Shown here: one piece after another, positions 9,919-19,529 of the stretch
How the letters are laid out: the number at the start of each line of letters is the position of its first letter
Position numbering within the stretch: position 1 is the first letter of the stretch
Source of the DNA: Chara braunii
Taxonomy: Eukaryota > Streptophyta > Charophyceae > Charales > Characeae
Reading direction: 5' to 3'
Assembly: GCA_003427395.1 (NCBI GenBank)
Contig: BFEA01000043.1
Coordinates: 925,796 to 985,975 of the forward strand
Length of the DNA: 60,180 bases
Program-made: the position numbers and the translations under genes
Notes under the pieces: generated by a model
Seen by the model: the letters and a program-made list of their open reading frames with translations, nothing else
What the model was told of the DNA's origin: nothing
The model's database searches: none

Positions 9919-12635
9919 CTACCTTTGCCAATCGCGGTAGCATTCACGTAGCCGATAGACCATCTCAGTTAAAACCCTCCCTCCCATCCTTTCGGAATTT
10001 TTTTTGAACAAAGTGAGAACCTGTTCAGATGGAAAACCCACTCCTTTAAGTTCTCGGTGTAGAGTCATCAATGCAAGTGGAAGTAGTGCCTCTTTATTTG
10101 TATTGCTTAAGATTCGATGCAATGTTCCAGTTATACTTGCAAACTTGCGTTCTTTCGGACCGAAAGAGTCGTACCATTTTGTGATCATGAATTTCGGTTC
10201 ACTTGGGTCCGTCCAAACACTATCCAAGTTCTTAAATTTGTGTGTTGTGACGACCTCAGCGGGTTTCTCTAGCATAATAATGCGCATCTTCAGAAAGTCA
10301 GCCACATTTTAGTTCCCATCGGTTCGTTCTAGTCTTAATTCATTATGGTAGCAGTTTGTGATTCTATCCATTACCCTGATGGTTCGAATTTTGTCTTCTT
10401 CATTTCCAACCTTTCGACAACCCAAGTAGTAACAGGTCGTCAACGTACCTTTGCCCAAACAGTCGTTTCCTATCTGTTACTAAGGATTCGAGAAACCTGT
10501 TTTCGGGATACATACATACGAGTGACGCAAGGGGTGGGCTAGCTTGCCCACCCATCGGAATACCTCTGTTTTGCTTCAGAATGTCAACCAACGGACTTAA
10601 AATAGAAGTTGTCCAGCAAAAATGAGGTAAGCTTTTCTAAGTCGCCCAGTCTTATGGACTTCCATCCTTTTTCCCCAGCCGATTTACCGACCAGAGCTCC
10701 CTTTCCCTGCGTTTTAACTCGAGCCCAGTGCTTCCCCCGATTCCTGCACTTCCATGGATTGATGCCCTTCCTTCATCGTGCGAAATTTTTGAGAACATTT
10801 CTTTCACATCATATGTTCGTGCCTGGATATCCAACTTTTCTTTTTCGACTTTGCATTTACCACTTGCAATTTTTGTTTTAAGTCACGTCCTGAAGCCAAA
10901 TTAAAATGGTCGTGCTTTTCTTTCCTAATCATGCAATTGAGCACCTTCACCAGGTTGTTGGCTGCAAACCTGGTAGGATTCAGAAAGGATGGACAAATAG
11001 GCCGCTTTTTGTCCAGATCCTTTTTTTTACTCATGGTAAATGCATTTTGGATTCTCCCTTTGTTATCCCATCTCCCGACACGATCCAATTTTTTTCCTTT
11101 GAAGTCCCTTCTCATTGTGCATAATATTTCATCCTCAGTCTTTGATATCTTCTCAAAATCAGGATTATCGTTAAAGGTCTTCTTCATCCCAGAAACGTAT
11201 AGTTTGGGGCATTCAATCAATGTTGCACCTGGATTGCGGTCTAGGGGAGAAAGGGTCAGGCCTTTGAAAGCCTCCTTCACTCCTAGTACGTATTAACAGG
11301 ATACGGTATCGTTTGGGAGACCCGATGGTCCAATCCTTCTCAATTTCAGAGGAGAAATCTTAAAAACATCAGTGATTCCGGCTTTCCTGAGATTTTTAAG
11401 AGTTATACGACAAGCATCATTCACAACATGCAAGTTCATTATCCTCCCTGGATATGGGACATTTCTGGAGTTGTAGAGAAAGGGCTTAATCCCCTCAAGC
11501 TCGTTCAGCCGAACCCGTACATGCCCATCAATTTTGGGTAGTTCAAACAAGTGACATGCACAACTCTGAACATCTTCAGACGCAGTCAGTTTGTGGTTAT
11601 GCAGCAGATCAGCGACAGTCTCAATTTTCGTAAAGACCACACGCAGCTTCTTCTGCATCAAGTCAGCAAACTCAAGAGGTTTAATCCTATCCCCCAACCA
11701 TTCACACTCTTCAGTACGCACACAGCTCTTGTCAATTGTTGGGCAAAAGGACATTTTTACAACAATCCTTTGCCTGGGGTTGAATCCTATCTTCTTCTTC
11801 AATTCAGTCGAGATCAATGATCGAATAATTTGTCTACCTCGTTTAGTATTTACTGATTTAATCCTTTAAGGAGCCTAAGCAGACCGGCGGTGTCCTTTTT
11901 TAGAATGTCCCGCCATTTCCACGGGGTCCTCAAGAGTGAAATCAGTTCAGGCTTCCGACGGTCAGTCTCCGATTCCGTTCGCACCAAACATGTAATTTCC
12001 CACTCCCCACCATTTTCGAGAGCACATTTTAGGTCCTTAAGTACTGCCCGTCCTTGATCGTTTACTAATTTCGTGTCCCCATATACGAGCCTTACGAGTC
12101 TCCATGGCGTAATCCATTTATTGCCACCGTGGCTAGTAATGTGAACAGGCCGGTTTGTACCTTTAGAGGCCTTCAATACCTTCAGGAGGTTCGTACATCG
12201 AGGGTGAGAGTTAGATGAAAACAATATAGGCTTTCACGCATCAATTTCCGTGGGAGTTACTGTTCTTCCATTCTTTCGTACTTTCCTTGCTTTCCTTCTC
12301 CGTTTACATCTGCGAGTGTTCAAGCCTGGGTTGGTCTCACAAATAATCTGGTTTTCCATGCATGGTAGGTTATCTTTCAATCCCAACCACAATGGAATAG
12401 TGCAATATGTTTCCGGTCTCATCTTATGCATCAATTTATGTACCTTATATATAGGCCTATCTAGAGAGGAACGAACATGCTCTCGCCATCTCTCAGAAAG
12501 GCAACGCCCAGTCTGTCCGACATATGTCGGTTTGCAAAACGGAGAAATCAGTACATAAACGCAAGAAGAAACCCTCCCGGACACAAGTAAATCGACATCT
12601 AGTCCCCCCCCGTACTTAGTGAAGTTAAACCCCAT
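9919..12635 (-). pseudogene. PLE ORF2: N-terminal GIY-YIG endonuclease plus reverse transcriptase, decayed
   Basis: Start ATG at 12635 lies two codons after an in-frame TAA. Residues 1-133 hold the GIY-YIG fold: VYV (Tyr27) and YVG (Tyr38-Gly40), ERWREH (Arg49, His53), and MENQII (Glu94) with NPGLN; all expected catalytic residues are visible. A TGA at 12236-12234 and a frameshift near 11850 follow. Later segments carry RPICPS (RT fingers; 11280-10804), TYDVKEMFSKI (motif A), GIPMGGQASPPLA (motif B), YVDDLLLL (motif C; residues 49-52 of the segment from 10591), and the thumb motif ERKFASITGTLHRIL (10305-9919). A TAA near 11296 and at least three frameshifts separate them. The product would nick DNA and copy its RNA in the nucleus. 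Domain identity is firm; the family name below PLE is inferred. Confidence 0.85.
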
Positions 12636-13065
12636 CGGTTATATCCCAGAAAACACGAAAGCAGTGTCCCAATTCGAAAAACAGACTCAAGTGAAGCCCT
12701 GTCAGCTCCATCGTACTCAGGAATGGCGGTGCAAATACGCCGTAGAGTGTGAAGCAAACTTCTTTTTGTCGGGACTGCTTTCCCAACACATCATCATCGG
12801 ATCGCGCATCATTCTCCTCTGGCTCTTCATGAGTAGACTCGATCTCAGTATCGGCATCGCAGGCATCACCGTCTTCATCCCCGTTTATCAGCCGGGTGAA
12901 TTCCTCAGTCTCTTGTTTGGCCAGTTCCCAAGCTCCCTTGTCTTTCCTTGCCCACTTGATATCTCGTTTCTGACACAGACTCTTCACATTTTTTCCATTC
13001 ATGTTGTAGCGGACCTTGGGTTGGCCTGTGAGACCAGCCCCTTGGCCTGTTCTCACAGGCCTGTG
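12625..13065 (-). CDS. Putative C-terminal part of PLE ORF1 (SAP-like and acidic)
   Basis: Open frame after a TAA at 13068-13066, ending at 12625. It contains a short basic region, YNMNGKNVKSLCQKRDIKW followed by KDKGAWELAKQE, that resembles a SAP-type DNA-binding helix-extended-helix. A strongly acidic stretch (NGDEDGDACDADTE and onward) and a hydrophobic C-terminus follow. Its stop overlaps the ORF2 start in the sequence ATGGGGTTTAA, a compact overlap in another frame. It is either the end of a separate ORF1 or the frameshifted N-terminal region of ORF2. No database check was possible, and the SAP resemblance is by eye only. Confidence 0.45.
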   Translation of the reverse strand, partial: HRPVRTGQGAGLTGQPKVRYNMNGKNVKSLCQKRDIKWARKDKGAWELAKQETEEFTRLINGDEDGDACDADTEIESTHEEPEENDARSDDDVLGKQSRQKEVCFTLYGVFAPPFLSTMELTGLHLSLFFELGHCFRVFWDITDGV

Positions 13066-13312
13066 TTATATTCGGGGTAGGCCAGTCCAGGCCGGTACCT
13101 CTGTCGGTACCAGCCAGTCCAGTCCAGTCCCGTCAGTCCGCTGGGGTATACCCCAGCCATTGTCTGTTTTCAGGCTCATTCCTCACTTNCACATTTTGGA
13201 GTACGTGCGTTNGAGTCTTGCGTGNGGAGCTGCGTTGTGCCATCTTGCTCCCCCTTCTTCCTCCATCTCCATCTCTGTCACTAGCGGAGCACCACACCTG
13301 GTGGGTCCGCTA

Positions 13313-13785
13313 CANNNGTNNNNGNNNNGGNNNNGNNNNNNNNNNNNNNNNNNNNNNNNNNNNNNNNNNNNNNNNNNNNNNNNNNNNNNNNNNNNNNNNN
13401 NNNNNNNNNNNNNNNNNNNNNNNNNNNNNNNNNNNNNNNNNNNNNNNNNNNNNNNNNNNNNNNNNNNNNNNNNNNNNNNNNNNNNNNNNNNNNNNNNNNN
13501 NNNNNNNNNNNNNNNNNNNNNNNNNNNNNNNNNNNNNNNNNNNNNNNNNNNNNNNNNNNNNNNNNNNNNNNNNNNNNNNNNNNNNNNNNNNNNNNNNNNN
13601 NNNNNNNNNNNNNNNNNNNNNNNNNNNNNNNNNNNNNNNNNNNNNNNNNNNNNNNNNNNNNNNNNNNNNNNNNNNNNNNNNNNNNNNNNNNNNNNNNNNN
13701 NNNNNNNNNNNNNNNNNNNNNNNNNNNNNNNNNNNNNNNNNNNNNNNNNNNNNNNNNNNNNNNNNNNNNNNNNNNNNNNNNNNNN
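13313..13785. other. Assembly gap (N run)
   Basis: Almost entirely N, with a few called G/T bases at the left edge. Single N calls also occur at 9744 and 13189-13225. It interrupts the putative PLE ORF1, so any frame drawn across it is arbitrary. Confidence 0.99.
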
Positions 13786-14544
13786 ATTCAATCCTACGAT
13801 CCTTTTACGCTTCTCGCTACTCCCTTCAGCCTTGCTATTGGGCTCGAGCTCCGCCATCATCTGTATCATCCGCTCCCTCTCCATGTCTGCAACCTTCGCT
13901 TTGCGATCAACGGAATCTAGTTTATCCGAGATCTTCTTCAGTTCAGCGCCAAAATTCTTCGTAAGCCACGTCTTCATACCTTGTTCTCCATCTTCAGTAT
14001 TCTTGCTTCCTTTCTTCTTGGCGGCTGCAACAGCGGCGTTCTTACTGCTTTCTCCCGAATCAGTTACGGAAACAGGTTCTTTCTTGGTCTCTTCGGCATC
14101 GCGAGACTTCCAGCGTTCGATGAGCTCGAGATGCTCACGAGTGAACCAAGCACGATTCCCCGGTCCGGGGAACGCATTCGCTGCAGGGTCTCGACGCTGT
14201 GGAGGACCATAGCTCTGAGGGTAGTTCCAGTTCGGCGGAGGCTGTTGAACTGGATACGGAAAACCCAATGGTGGAGCAGTAGCTGGTACCGCCGGAGGCG
14301 GAGCCGGTTGCACTGCCGTGCTGGCGACGGCAGGTGGAAGCGCAGGAGCCGGTGGAATCCATCCATACGGATATGGATATCCCAATGGTGGAGCGGTAGC
14401 TGGGACAGTCGGTGATGGAGTCGGTTGTACTGCAGCGCTGGCAGGTGGCGTGGCTTGGAAATCCATCCAATACCTGTTGCAACCTGACCACCTTCCTCTA
14501 CCGCGTCCTCGCCCACTACCTCGACTAGGTCCCCTCGCGTGCAT
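13786..14544 (-). CDS. Gag-like/ORF1-like protein, N-terminal part (RG- and Pro-rich, coiled coil)
   Basis: About 253 residues are open from ATG at 14544 to the gap. Residues 5-20 form an RG box (SRGSGRGRGRGRW), typical of RNA binding. Residues 30-115 are Pro/Ala-rich and contain the duplicated motif VPATAPPLG(Y/F)PYP. A helical, charged segment follows (AWFTREHLELIERWKS), then an Ala/Lys-rich stretch and a likely coiled coil (LTKNFGAELKKISDKLDSVD). This resembles retroelement ORF1/Gag-type nucleic-acid chaperones rather than a metabolic enzyme. It lies on the same strand and directly upstream of the GIY-YIG/RT frame, so it may be ORF1 of that element; the N gap leaves this open. It could instead be part of an unrelated retrotransposon. 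Confidence 0.55.
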
Positions 14545-14817
14545 CCAAGCACTGCAGAGTCACTTCACCACGCTCGATGATGTCGTGCGGTCAACAGCGA
14601 CTATCGCAATCGAAACCCAGTGCGAGTATCGACGAGCAGGACGGGTGACCTTGGCTATGGTAGCCTAGATTCACCAAAGAAGTATGAATAAGAATAAGAG
14701 CAATAGTAAAAAATCCAGAAACGAAAAAATAACACATGCTCCACCTTAGTACACCGATTCAAAGAATCGAGAGTGCATACTAGGAGGTCATCGGAGCACG
14801 GACAAGGGGCCTCCATT

Positions 14818-15726
14818 TTTTTTTATTTTTTATTTTTTTTTGAAAAGGGGCCCAGTGCCCAAGGCTCCAGTTATGAAATTGATTACAACATTTATACACA
14901 CGCCTCTTCCCATCAGGGCTGGAAGAGCCTCAGCCACTGCTCCCCTGGAGACAGCTTCCCTGTATAACACGAGTATAACATGAGCCCAGGGTATTGATTG
15001 CGTCCCCAGTGAGGAAGAATCAATTGTTGACAAGGCATGGTATGGCCACTAAGGAGGACGAGGTTCGAGTGACGATCAGAGCTGGAGGACGCAGGGGCCT
15101 CCCGACAGTCCCACCCTCTGGTACCCCCCAGACATAGGACGGTAACGAGCGAGTGGAGGCCCTGACGGTGCGGAAGACCTACACGAACTGCAAAAGGTGT
15201 CCAGCAGGGGAAGGATTGAGCAGACAAATGTCGAGCGCAGCAGGAGAGGAAGAGGGAGGAAGGGAAGGGGAAACTAGGAGTATCAGAAGTTTTCTGGCGC
15301 CTCACACCAGGCGAAGAGGTTCTCCCCTTTCAAACGCCCCGTGCCTCTGGAAGAACCTAGAGCAACCAATGCTGACAGAAGGCACCTTTCCCCTGTGTAG
15401 CTGTCTGAATACTAATCTGATGACAGAGCTTGTTTATTCGCAAAGATGTATCAAAGATGTATCATTGGGAAGCTGGACCCGGTTTCCAGCAGGTGCTGCT
15501 CCCCACCAATAGATGGAGCCTCCTGGATGGTGCTAGTGCTGCCTGCTCCTATCAGCACCGCTAGCAGCAGCCCGGGTTGTTTTTGTAAAAAAAAAAAAAA
15601 GAAAAAAAAAGATTAACCCCGTTGTGTGCAGAATCAAGCTCTGCCCTACACTCCTCAATTATCCCTACTTCAATCATCTGCACGGTGAGGAGGGGGGGAG
15701 ATACCATTTTTAGGGCAAAGAGACTG
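14818..15726 (-). mobile_element. Poly(A) retroelement with 14-bp target duplication
   Basis: AAGGGGCCTCCATT flanks it at 14804-14817 and 15727-15740. The T-rich run at 14816-14840 is its poly(A) on the minus strand. The 3' part ends in the GGGCACTGGGCCC-type tail hairpin also seen at 1-60, 1659-1680 and 5490-5510. The body matches the element split by R1 (5551-5838). It contains a nested plus-strand LINE tail (15020-15609). No coding capacity. Confidence 0.75.
15020..15609 (+). mobile_element. LINE 3' UTR/tail copy nested in the preceding element
   Basis: It includes a GGCG...CGAAGAGG stretch found in other LINE 3' UTRs (near 29000 reversed and 19810 reversed). The tail hairpin GCTGGACCCGGTTTCCAGC lies at about 15471-15489, followed by the CCCACCAATAGATGGAGC block, a GTGCTAGTG...AGCAC hairpin and poly(A) at 15588-15609. 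It interrupts the host element between AAGAATCAA and GATTAACCCC. Confidence 0.65.
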
Positions 15727-15925
15727 AAGGGGCCTCCATTCTTTACAGGTGTGCCTTGCTTGCCTGGCCTTTTGGGGCAAAATATCTTGGATGGGCCTAT
15801 TTGTGGAGGTGATAGGAGCAACCCCTACGAATAGGACCGGGTTGAAAATCAGATTTTTTGTAGCAGTCAGACTTCTCCATATTCTCAGAATCTGTCAGCA
15901 AATGTGTCAGTTCTGTAAAGGGTTG

Positions 15926-15990
15926 CTGGACCCGGTTTCCAGCAGGTGTCCCCACCAATCAATGGAGGCATGAACCAAGCTGCTAGGGGA
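15926..15990 (+). repeat. LINE tail fragment
   Basis: GCTGGACCCGGTTTCCAGC followed by a shortened CCCACCAATCAATGGAG block and no poly(A). The 15741-15925 sequence before it shows nothing recognisable. Confidence 0.55.
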
Positions 15991-16044
15991 GAATGCTTTC
16001 ACCATCACTCCTAGCAAAGTAAGTTTTTTTTTTTGTTTTTTTTT

Positions 16045-16069
16045 GGGGGGGGGGGGGGGGGGGGGGGGG
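16045..16069 (+). repeat. 25-base G homopolymer after a T-rich run
   Basis: Twenty-five consecutive G directly after a T-rich run at 16023-16044. It could form a quadruplex or be a sequencing/assembly slippage site. Confidence 0.9.
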
Positions 16070-16071
16070 TG

Positions 16072-16372
16072 TTAATTAGGGCGCCGTCACAATTTCAGTT
16101 TTAAATCCACTTCAGGCATCCCTCGAATACAAACACATCCTCACCTGAGCCTAAAGCTAGGTTGAATGGATTCACCATAATTTTTCCTCGCTTTGGCACG
16201 ACATTCGTGAAAAAGTGACTGAAACGAGATGGAGCAGCCCGACGGTTCTCTTACCACCCCCAGGATAGAGGGCTATCGCAAGGGCTATTCTCGCACCCAA
16301 AAAAAAAAAAAAAAAAAAAAAAGAGTGACTGAAACACATTTTCAGCCTGAAACTGTGACTGCGCTCTAGTTA
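16072..16372. mobile_element. MITE-like element with imperfect terminal inverted repeats
   Basis: The left end TTAGGGCGCCGTCAC and the right end GTGACTGCGCTCTAG are imperfect inverted repeats, extended inward by TTTCAG/CTGAAA words. Both are flanked by TTAA (left near 16071, right near 16370). A degenerate relative lies at 38845-39012. It is non-coding and interrupted by a LINE tail at 16226-16323. The superfamily is uncertain; TTAA would fit piggyBac-type insertion but may be chance. Confidence 0.5.
16226..16323 (+). mobile_element. ~100-bp LINE-tail copy (variant B) with 12-bp target duplication
   Basis: AGTGACTGAAAC occurs at 16214-16225 and 16324-16335, flanking sequence that begins inside the tail (GATGGAGCAGCCCGACGG), continues through CTCTTACCACCCCCAGGATA and ends in poly(A) 16299-16322. 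The same variant-B tail occurs at 40892-41037 and 58602-58755. Confidence 0.75.
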
Positions 16373-16717
16373 AGGAAATATGGCTGGCAGTGTCTGAGAG
16401 AAAAGTGGAAGGCTTCAATGCTGTATATAACTGAAGAGATGTCTGGTTGAAAAAAAAACAAAAAAGAACAGATGTATGGTGCCGACTTCTGTCACAACAT
16501 GGTATTGCTGACGAGGCAGCCATGCGTCACATCCTTCATTGCCTTCGTCATCATTTGTGCCCGAAAGTGCGTTGACTTATGTACTCTTAGCACCGGGTCC
16601 AGCACCACTAGCACTGGAGGGGTCGTTTTTGTTTACGAAAAACCCTATCAGTCGCAGGCTAGACAGTTCAACCATTTTGCACCTTTTTTGGTGTGTGTGA
16701 CTTAGATTTGAACACTT

Positions 16718-17770
16718 TTTTTTTTTTTTTTTTTTTAACAACGGGCCCAATGCCCAAGGCTGATATTACCAATATGAAGATTGAAGCCGGGGTCCTCATA
16801 GTCTACCCGGAGTGACCAAACCGAACTTGCTGAGAACCGGGCTCAGCGTCCCTGATTTTTTGATAATGATGATGATGATGATGATGACGATGATGATGAT
16901 GATGAATTTTTGCTGATTCTATGTAAAATGTGAGATAATCATACTAATGATGATGATGCCAATGATGATGATGCCCAGTATGTAAAATATGTAGAAGATT
17001 ATGCTGTATCAGCAATTCTGGCCTCCTAATCCTAGAACAACTCCTAGCCCTCCCTGTACCAGGACATTACATCTCAGAGACAATGCCATCCTAACCAACA
17101 TCAACCATAGCTGACCTGTTCTCGCCTCCTAGACTATGCCCGGACCCATAGGTTGTCAAGGCAGCCCCCCCCAGTTCGCCACTGGATTGCCTTCCTCCCT
17201 CAGCAAAACCCCATATCTCTCTACAAGGCCTCCCACTCCTGCCATTCGCAGGTTACAGGGCAACGCCCCAGCTCCGGCCAGCGTCGTTCTGGCATCGGCA
17301 AACCAAGGGCACAGAACAAAGTAACTCTGCAGATATCAGTCCAGATTCGACCATCTCTGAAACCCTATATCCCGAATGAGGAAGAAGGCCAGATGCTGCC
17401 AAGAACTACAGAACACGAGCAAGGTTGATATAAGATGATTGAAAACTATGGAATTTTTTTATTTTTATTTTTTTCAATCAGCAAAACCTGGCCTCACACT
17501 CTATGCTCAACTTCTGGCTTCTCCCCTCTACCAAATGCAACACTCCAAGACAGTATCATCCCCTCCAATGCCCACCATAGCTGGCATGTTCTCATTGCTT
17601 AGATGAAACCCGACCCCTTAGGTTGCCACAGCAGGGGCTATACCCCAGCACCGGCCAGCGTCGTTCTGGCGTCGGCAAACCGAGAGCACAAAACACCAAC
17701 GCTTGGTAAGACATCAGATACTACATTGTATATGAGAAGAAAACCAGATGTCACCTCGGAATGTAAGTCG
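16718..17770 (-). mobile_element. R1-family tail copy, two tandem units
   Basis: The T-run at 16718-16737 is the poly(A) on the minus strand. The tail hairpin at 16829-16847 has a perfect GCTGAG/CTCAGC stem. Triplet repeats follow, and the unit containing CCAGCGTCGTTCTGGC recurs at about 17277 and 17656. The 5' boundary is unclear. 17790-17850 holds more GAT triplets, and 17860-17960 nothing recognisable before an A-run. Confidence 0.65.
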
Positions 17771-17959
17771 GCCAGATAAGCATGACATAACCCCTTTTTT
17801 GATGATGATGACGATGATGATAATGATGATAATGATGATGATTCATGATGTGTTACTCTTGTCCTGGATCTTTAAAGACAACTGTCTGTCTCCCAGTCAC
17901 AATCGTAGCGTTGTTACTCAGAAGATTGGAAAAGAGGCTCTCCTCCCTCTTACACTTCC

Positions 17960-17990
<31 letters not shown>

Positions 17991-18107
17991 AAGCCCAGGT
18001 TGTTGTAGAGGCTAGGTTCCAGCACCCTATTGGGTTGAAGAGGCACAACTCATCTCAACTTTATGATTCAGGCATACCATTCCTTTGTATCATTCATGTA
18101 CTTATGG

Positions 18108-18167
18108 GACGCTGGACCCGGTTTCCAGCAGGTGTTGCTCCCCACCAATAGATGGAGCCTTTACGAT

Positions 18168-18211
<44 letters not shown>
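18108..18211 (+). mobile_element. LINE tail copy nested in R2
   Basis: Tail hairpin GCTGGACCCGGTTTCCAGC, the ACCAATAGATGGAGCC block, then a long A-run to 18211. The internal GTGCTAGTG hairpin is missing, so it is a short tail variant. Confidence 0.7.
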
Positions 18212-18213
<2 letters not shown>

Positions 18214-18439
18214 TACACAGCGGTCGCTGCATCAGCCAGCCATTGGTTGTCCTGACAGTTGTTCCATTTGTAAGATGGCCTCCAAACCGATCCTCTCATC
18301 AATTCTCCCAGCGCACCCCCAATTCCTACTATCCTACCTCAGTGTTAATCACCTCGGAATATCACCTCATTATCTCAGAAGCATGGCTTGGACCAAATAG
18401 CAGTTACAGGCACCAGGGCTAGGTATGCTCAACAGGACA

Positions 18440-18935
18440 AGCCCGGACCGACCCAGATTACCCAAGGCTTAGCCGGAACACGGACAAGCCTGGAGCGGCT
18501 ATTAGCCTCCTCTTCCCAGCCCTAGTTGAAGCACAGACGAGCAAGCCTTGTCACCTGGGAACTTCGGATGCCAGGCACAAGCAGTATGATCCTATCAGCC
18601 CCACAATTACTACCCAGATTCCTACCGAGGCACCAGAGTTAGGCAGACTCAACGGACAAGCCCTGACTGACCCAGCTTGCCCAAGGCTAGGCCGATCATG
18701 GACAAGCCCAGAGTGGCTATTAACCTCCTCTTCCCAGCCCTAGTTGAAGCACAGACGAGCGAGCCTTGTCACCCGGGAACTTCGGAGGCCAGGCACAAGC
18801 AGTATGATCCTATCAGCCCCACAATTACTACCCAGATTCCTACTGAGGCACCGGAGTTAGGCAGACTCAACGGACAAGCCACAACTGACCCAGCTTGTCC
18901 AAGGCTAGGCGGATCACGGACAAGCCCAGAGCGGG
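18440..18935. repeat. 218-bp tandem repeat, about 2.3 copies
   Basis: GCAGTATGATCCTATCAGCC lies at 18581 and 18799, and GACCCAGCTTGCCCAAGGCT-type words recur with the same 218-bp spacing. The units are more alike than the rest of the R2 copies, suggesting recent local amplification. Confidence 0.8.
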
Positions 18936-19529
18936 TGTTAACCCCCTACCCAACAGTAGTTGCTGACCCCTATCTGAAAGCCCCCCAAGCCCAGATTGAG
19001 TCTATGACACCCCTAGTAAGGACTGGATACTCCCCCCTGACACTGTATGTATGCCCATAGGCTGTATTCGTAGACTTTATATGTTGTGCATTGTTGTCTA
19101 TAGAAATTATCCTGTTCTGTGTAATATTTGAACCCACGTTCATCATTGTATAACAGTCATCCTCAACCACATATACTGTAGTTCCTCCCCGCCCCCCCCC
19201 AAATGGTACCAATGTACGATATGCCAGACTGGGGGGATCATCAGAACAATCTATGGCCAACATCCTTTTTTTTTTCTTTTTTTTTTTCCCCAACTAAGAC
19301 CCCAAGAGTATGGGGTTTTGGGGTTTAAGCTAAAACCCTAAAACCCCAGCATACCAAAGTACCAGGTGGATTCATGGCAGACCAGGCGCTCAGAGGATGA
19401 GTGTAAAGGTATAGAAGGTTCAACTGCAGACTGATAAGTCCCGGCCCCATGATTGAAGGGAGATAGTAGCAATAGGACTAGGGTTTACTACCACCTAACC
19501 AAGGTTGTCATGTAGGGAACCTTTTTTCT

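Larger units (their letters stand above)
9919..14544 (-). mobile_element. Penelope-like retroelement with permuted domain order (GIY-YIG before RT)
   Basis: Minus-strand block reading ORF1-like segments, then a GIY-YIG endonuclease, then an RT with PLE signatures, then an RT thumb. Classical Penelope elements have GIY-YIG at the C-terminus; here it is N-terminal. That is the arrangement described for the Chlamys and Naiad groups of PLEs. A gap of about 470 N breaks the 5' part, so continuity of ORF1 with the rest is not proved. No target duplication was found. Several frameshifts and two in-frame stops make this copy inactive. Confidence 0.75.
17990..19240 (-). mobile_element. R2 retroposon copy, minus strand
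   Basis: Reversed, it follows the R2 3' half (CCTCTACAACA, CTGAGGTAGGATAG, AGGGCTGGG, CCCCAGTCTGGCATATC words), as in 44784-46761. It is interrupted by a plus-strand LINE tail at 18108-18211 and expanded internally by a 218-bp tandem repeat. 19240-19530 is low-complexity and unassigned. Confidence 0.6.

Noticed and set aside
12234-12236. In-frame TGA in the PLE ORF2 as possible selenocysteine recoding
   Set aside because: Some Naiad-group PLEs do use selenocysteine, but this frame also has a TAA and several frameshifts, no SECIS-like structure was identified, and the site is not at an expected catalytic position.
13016-14212. Plus-strand frame of about 400 codons
   Set aside because: Mostly N, and antisense to the Pro-rich/coiled-coil frame, which has coherent composition.
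16071-16372. Firm piggyBac assignment from TTAA flanks
   Set aside because: The ends do not match usual piggyBac termini and the second copy lacks clear TTAA flanks; kept only as MITE-like.
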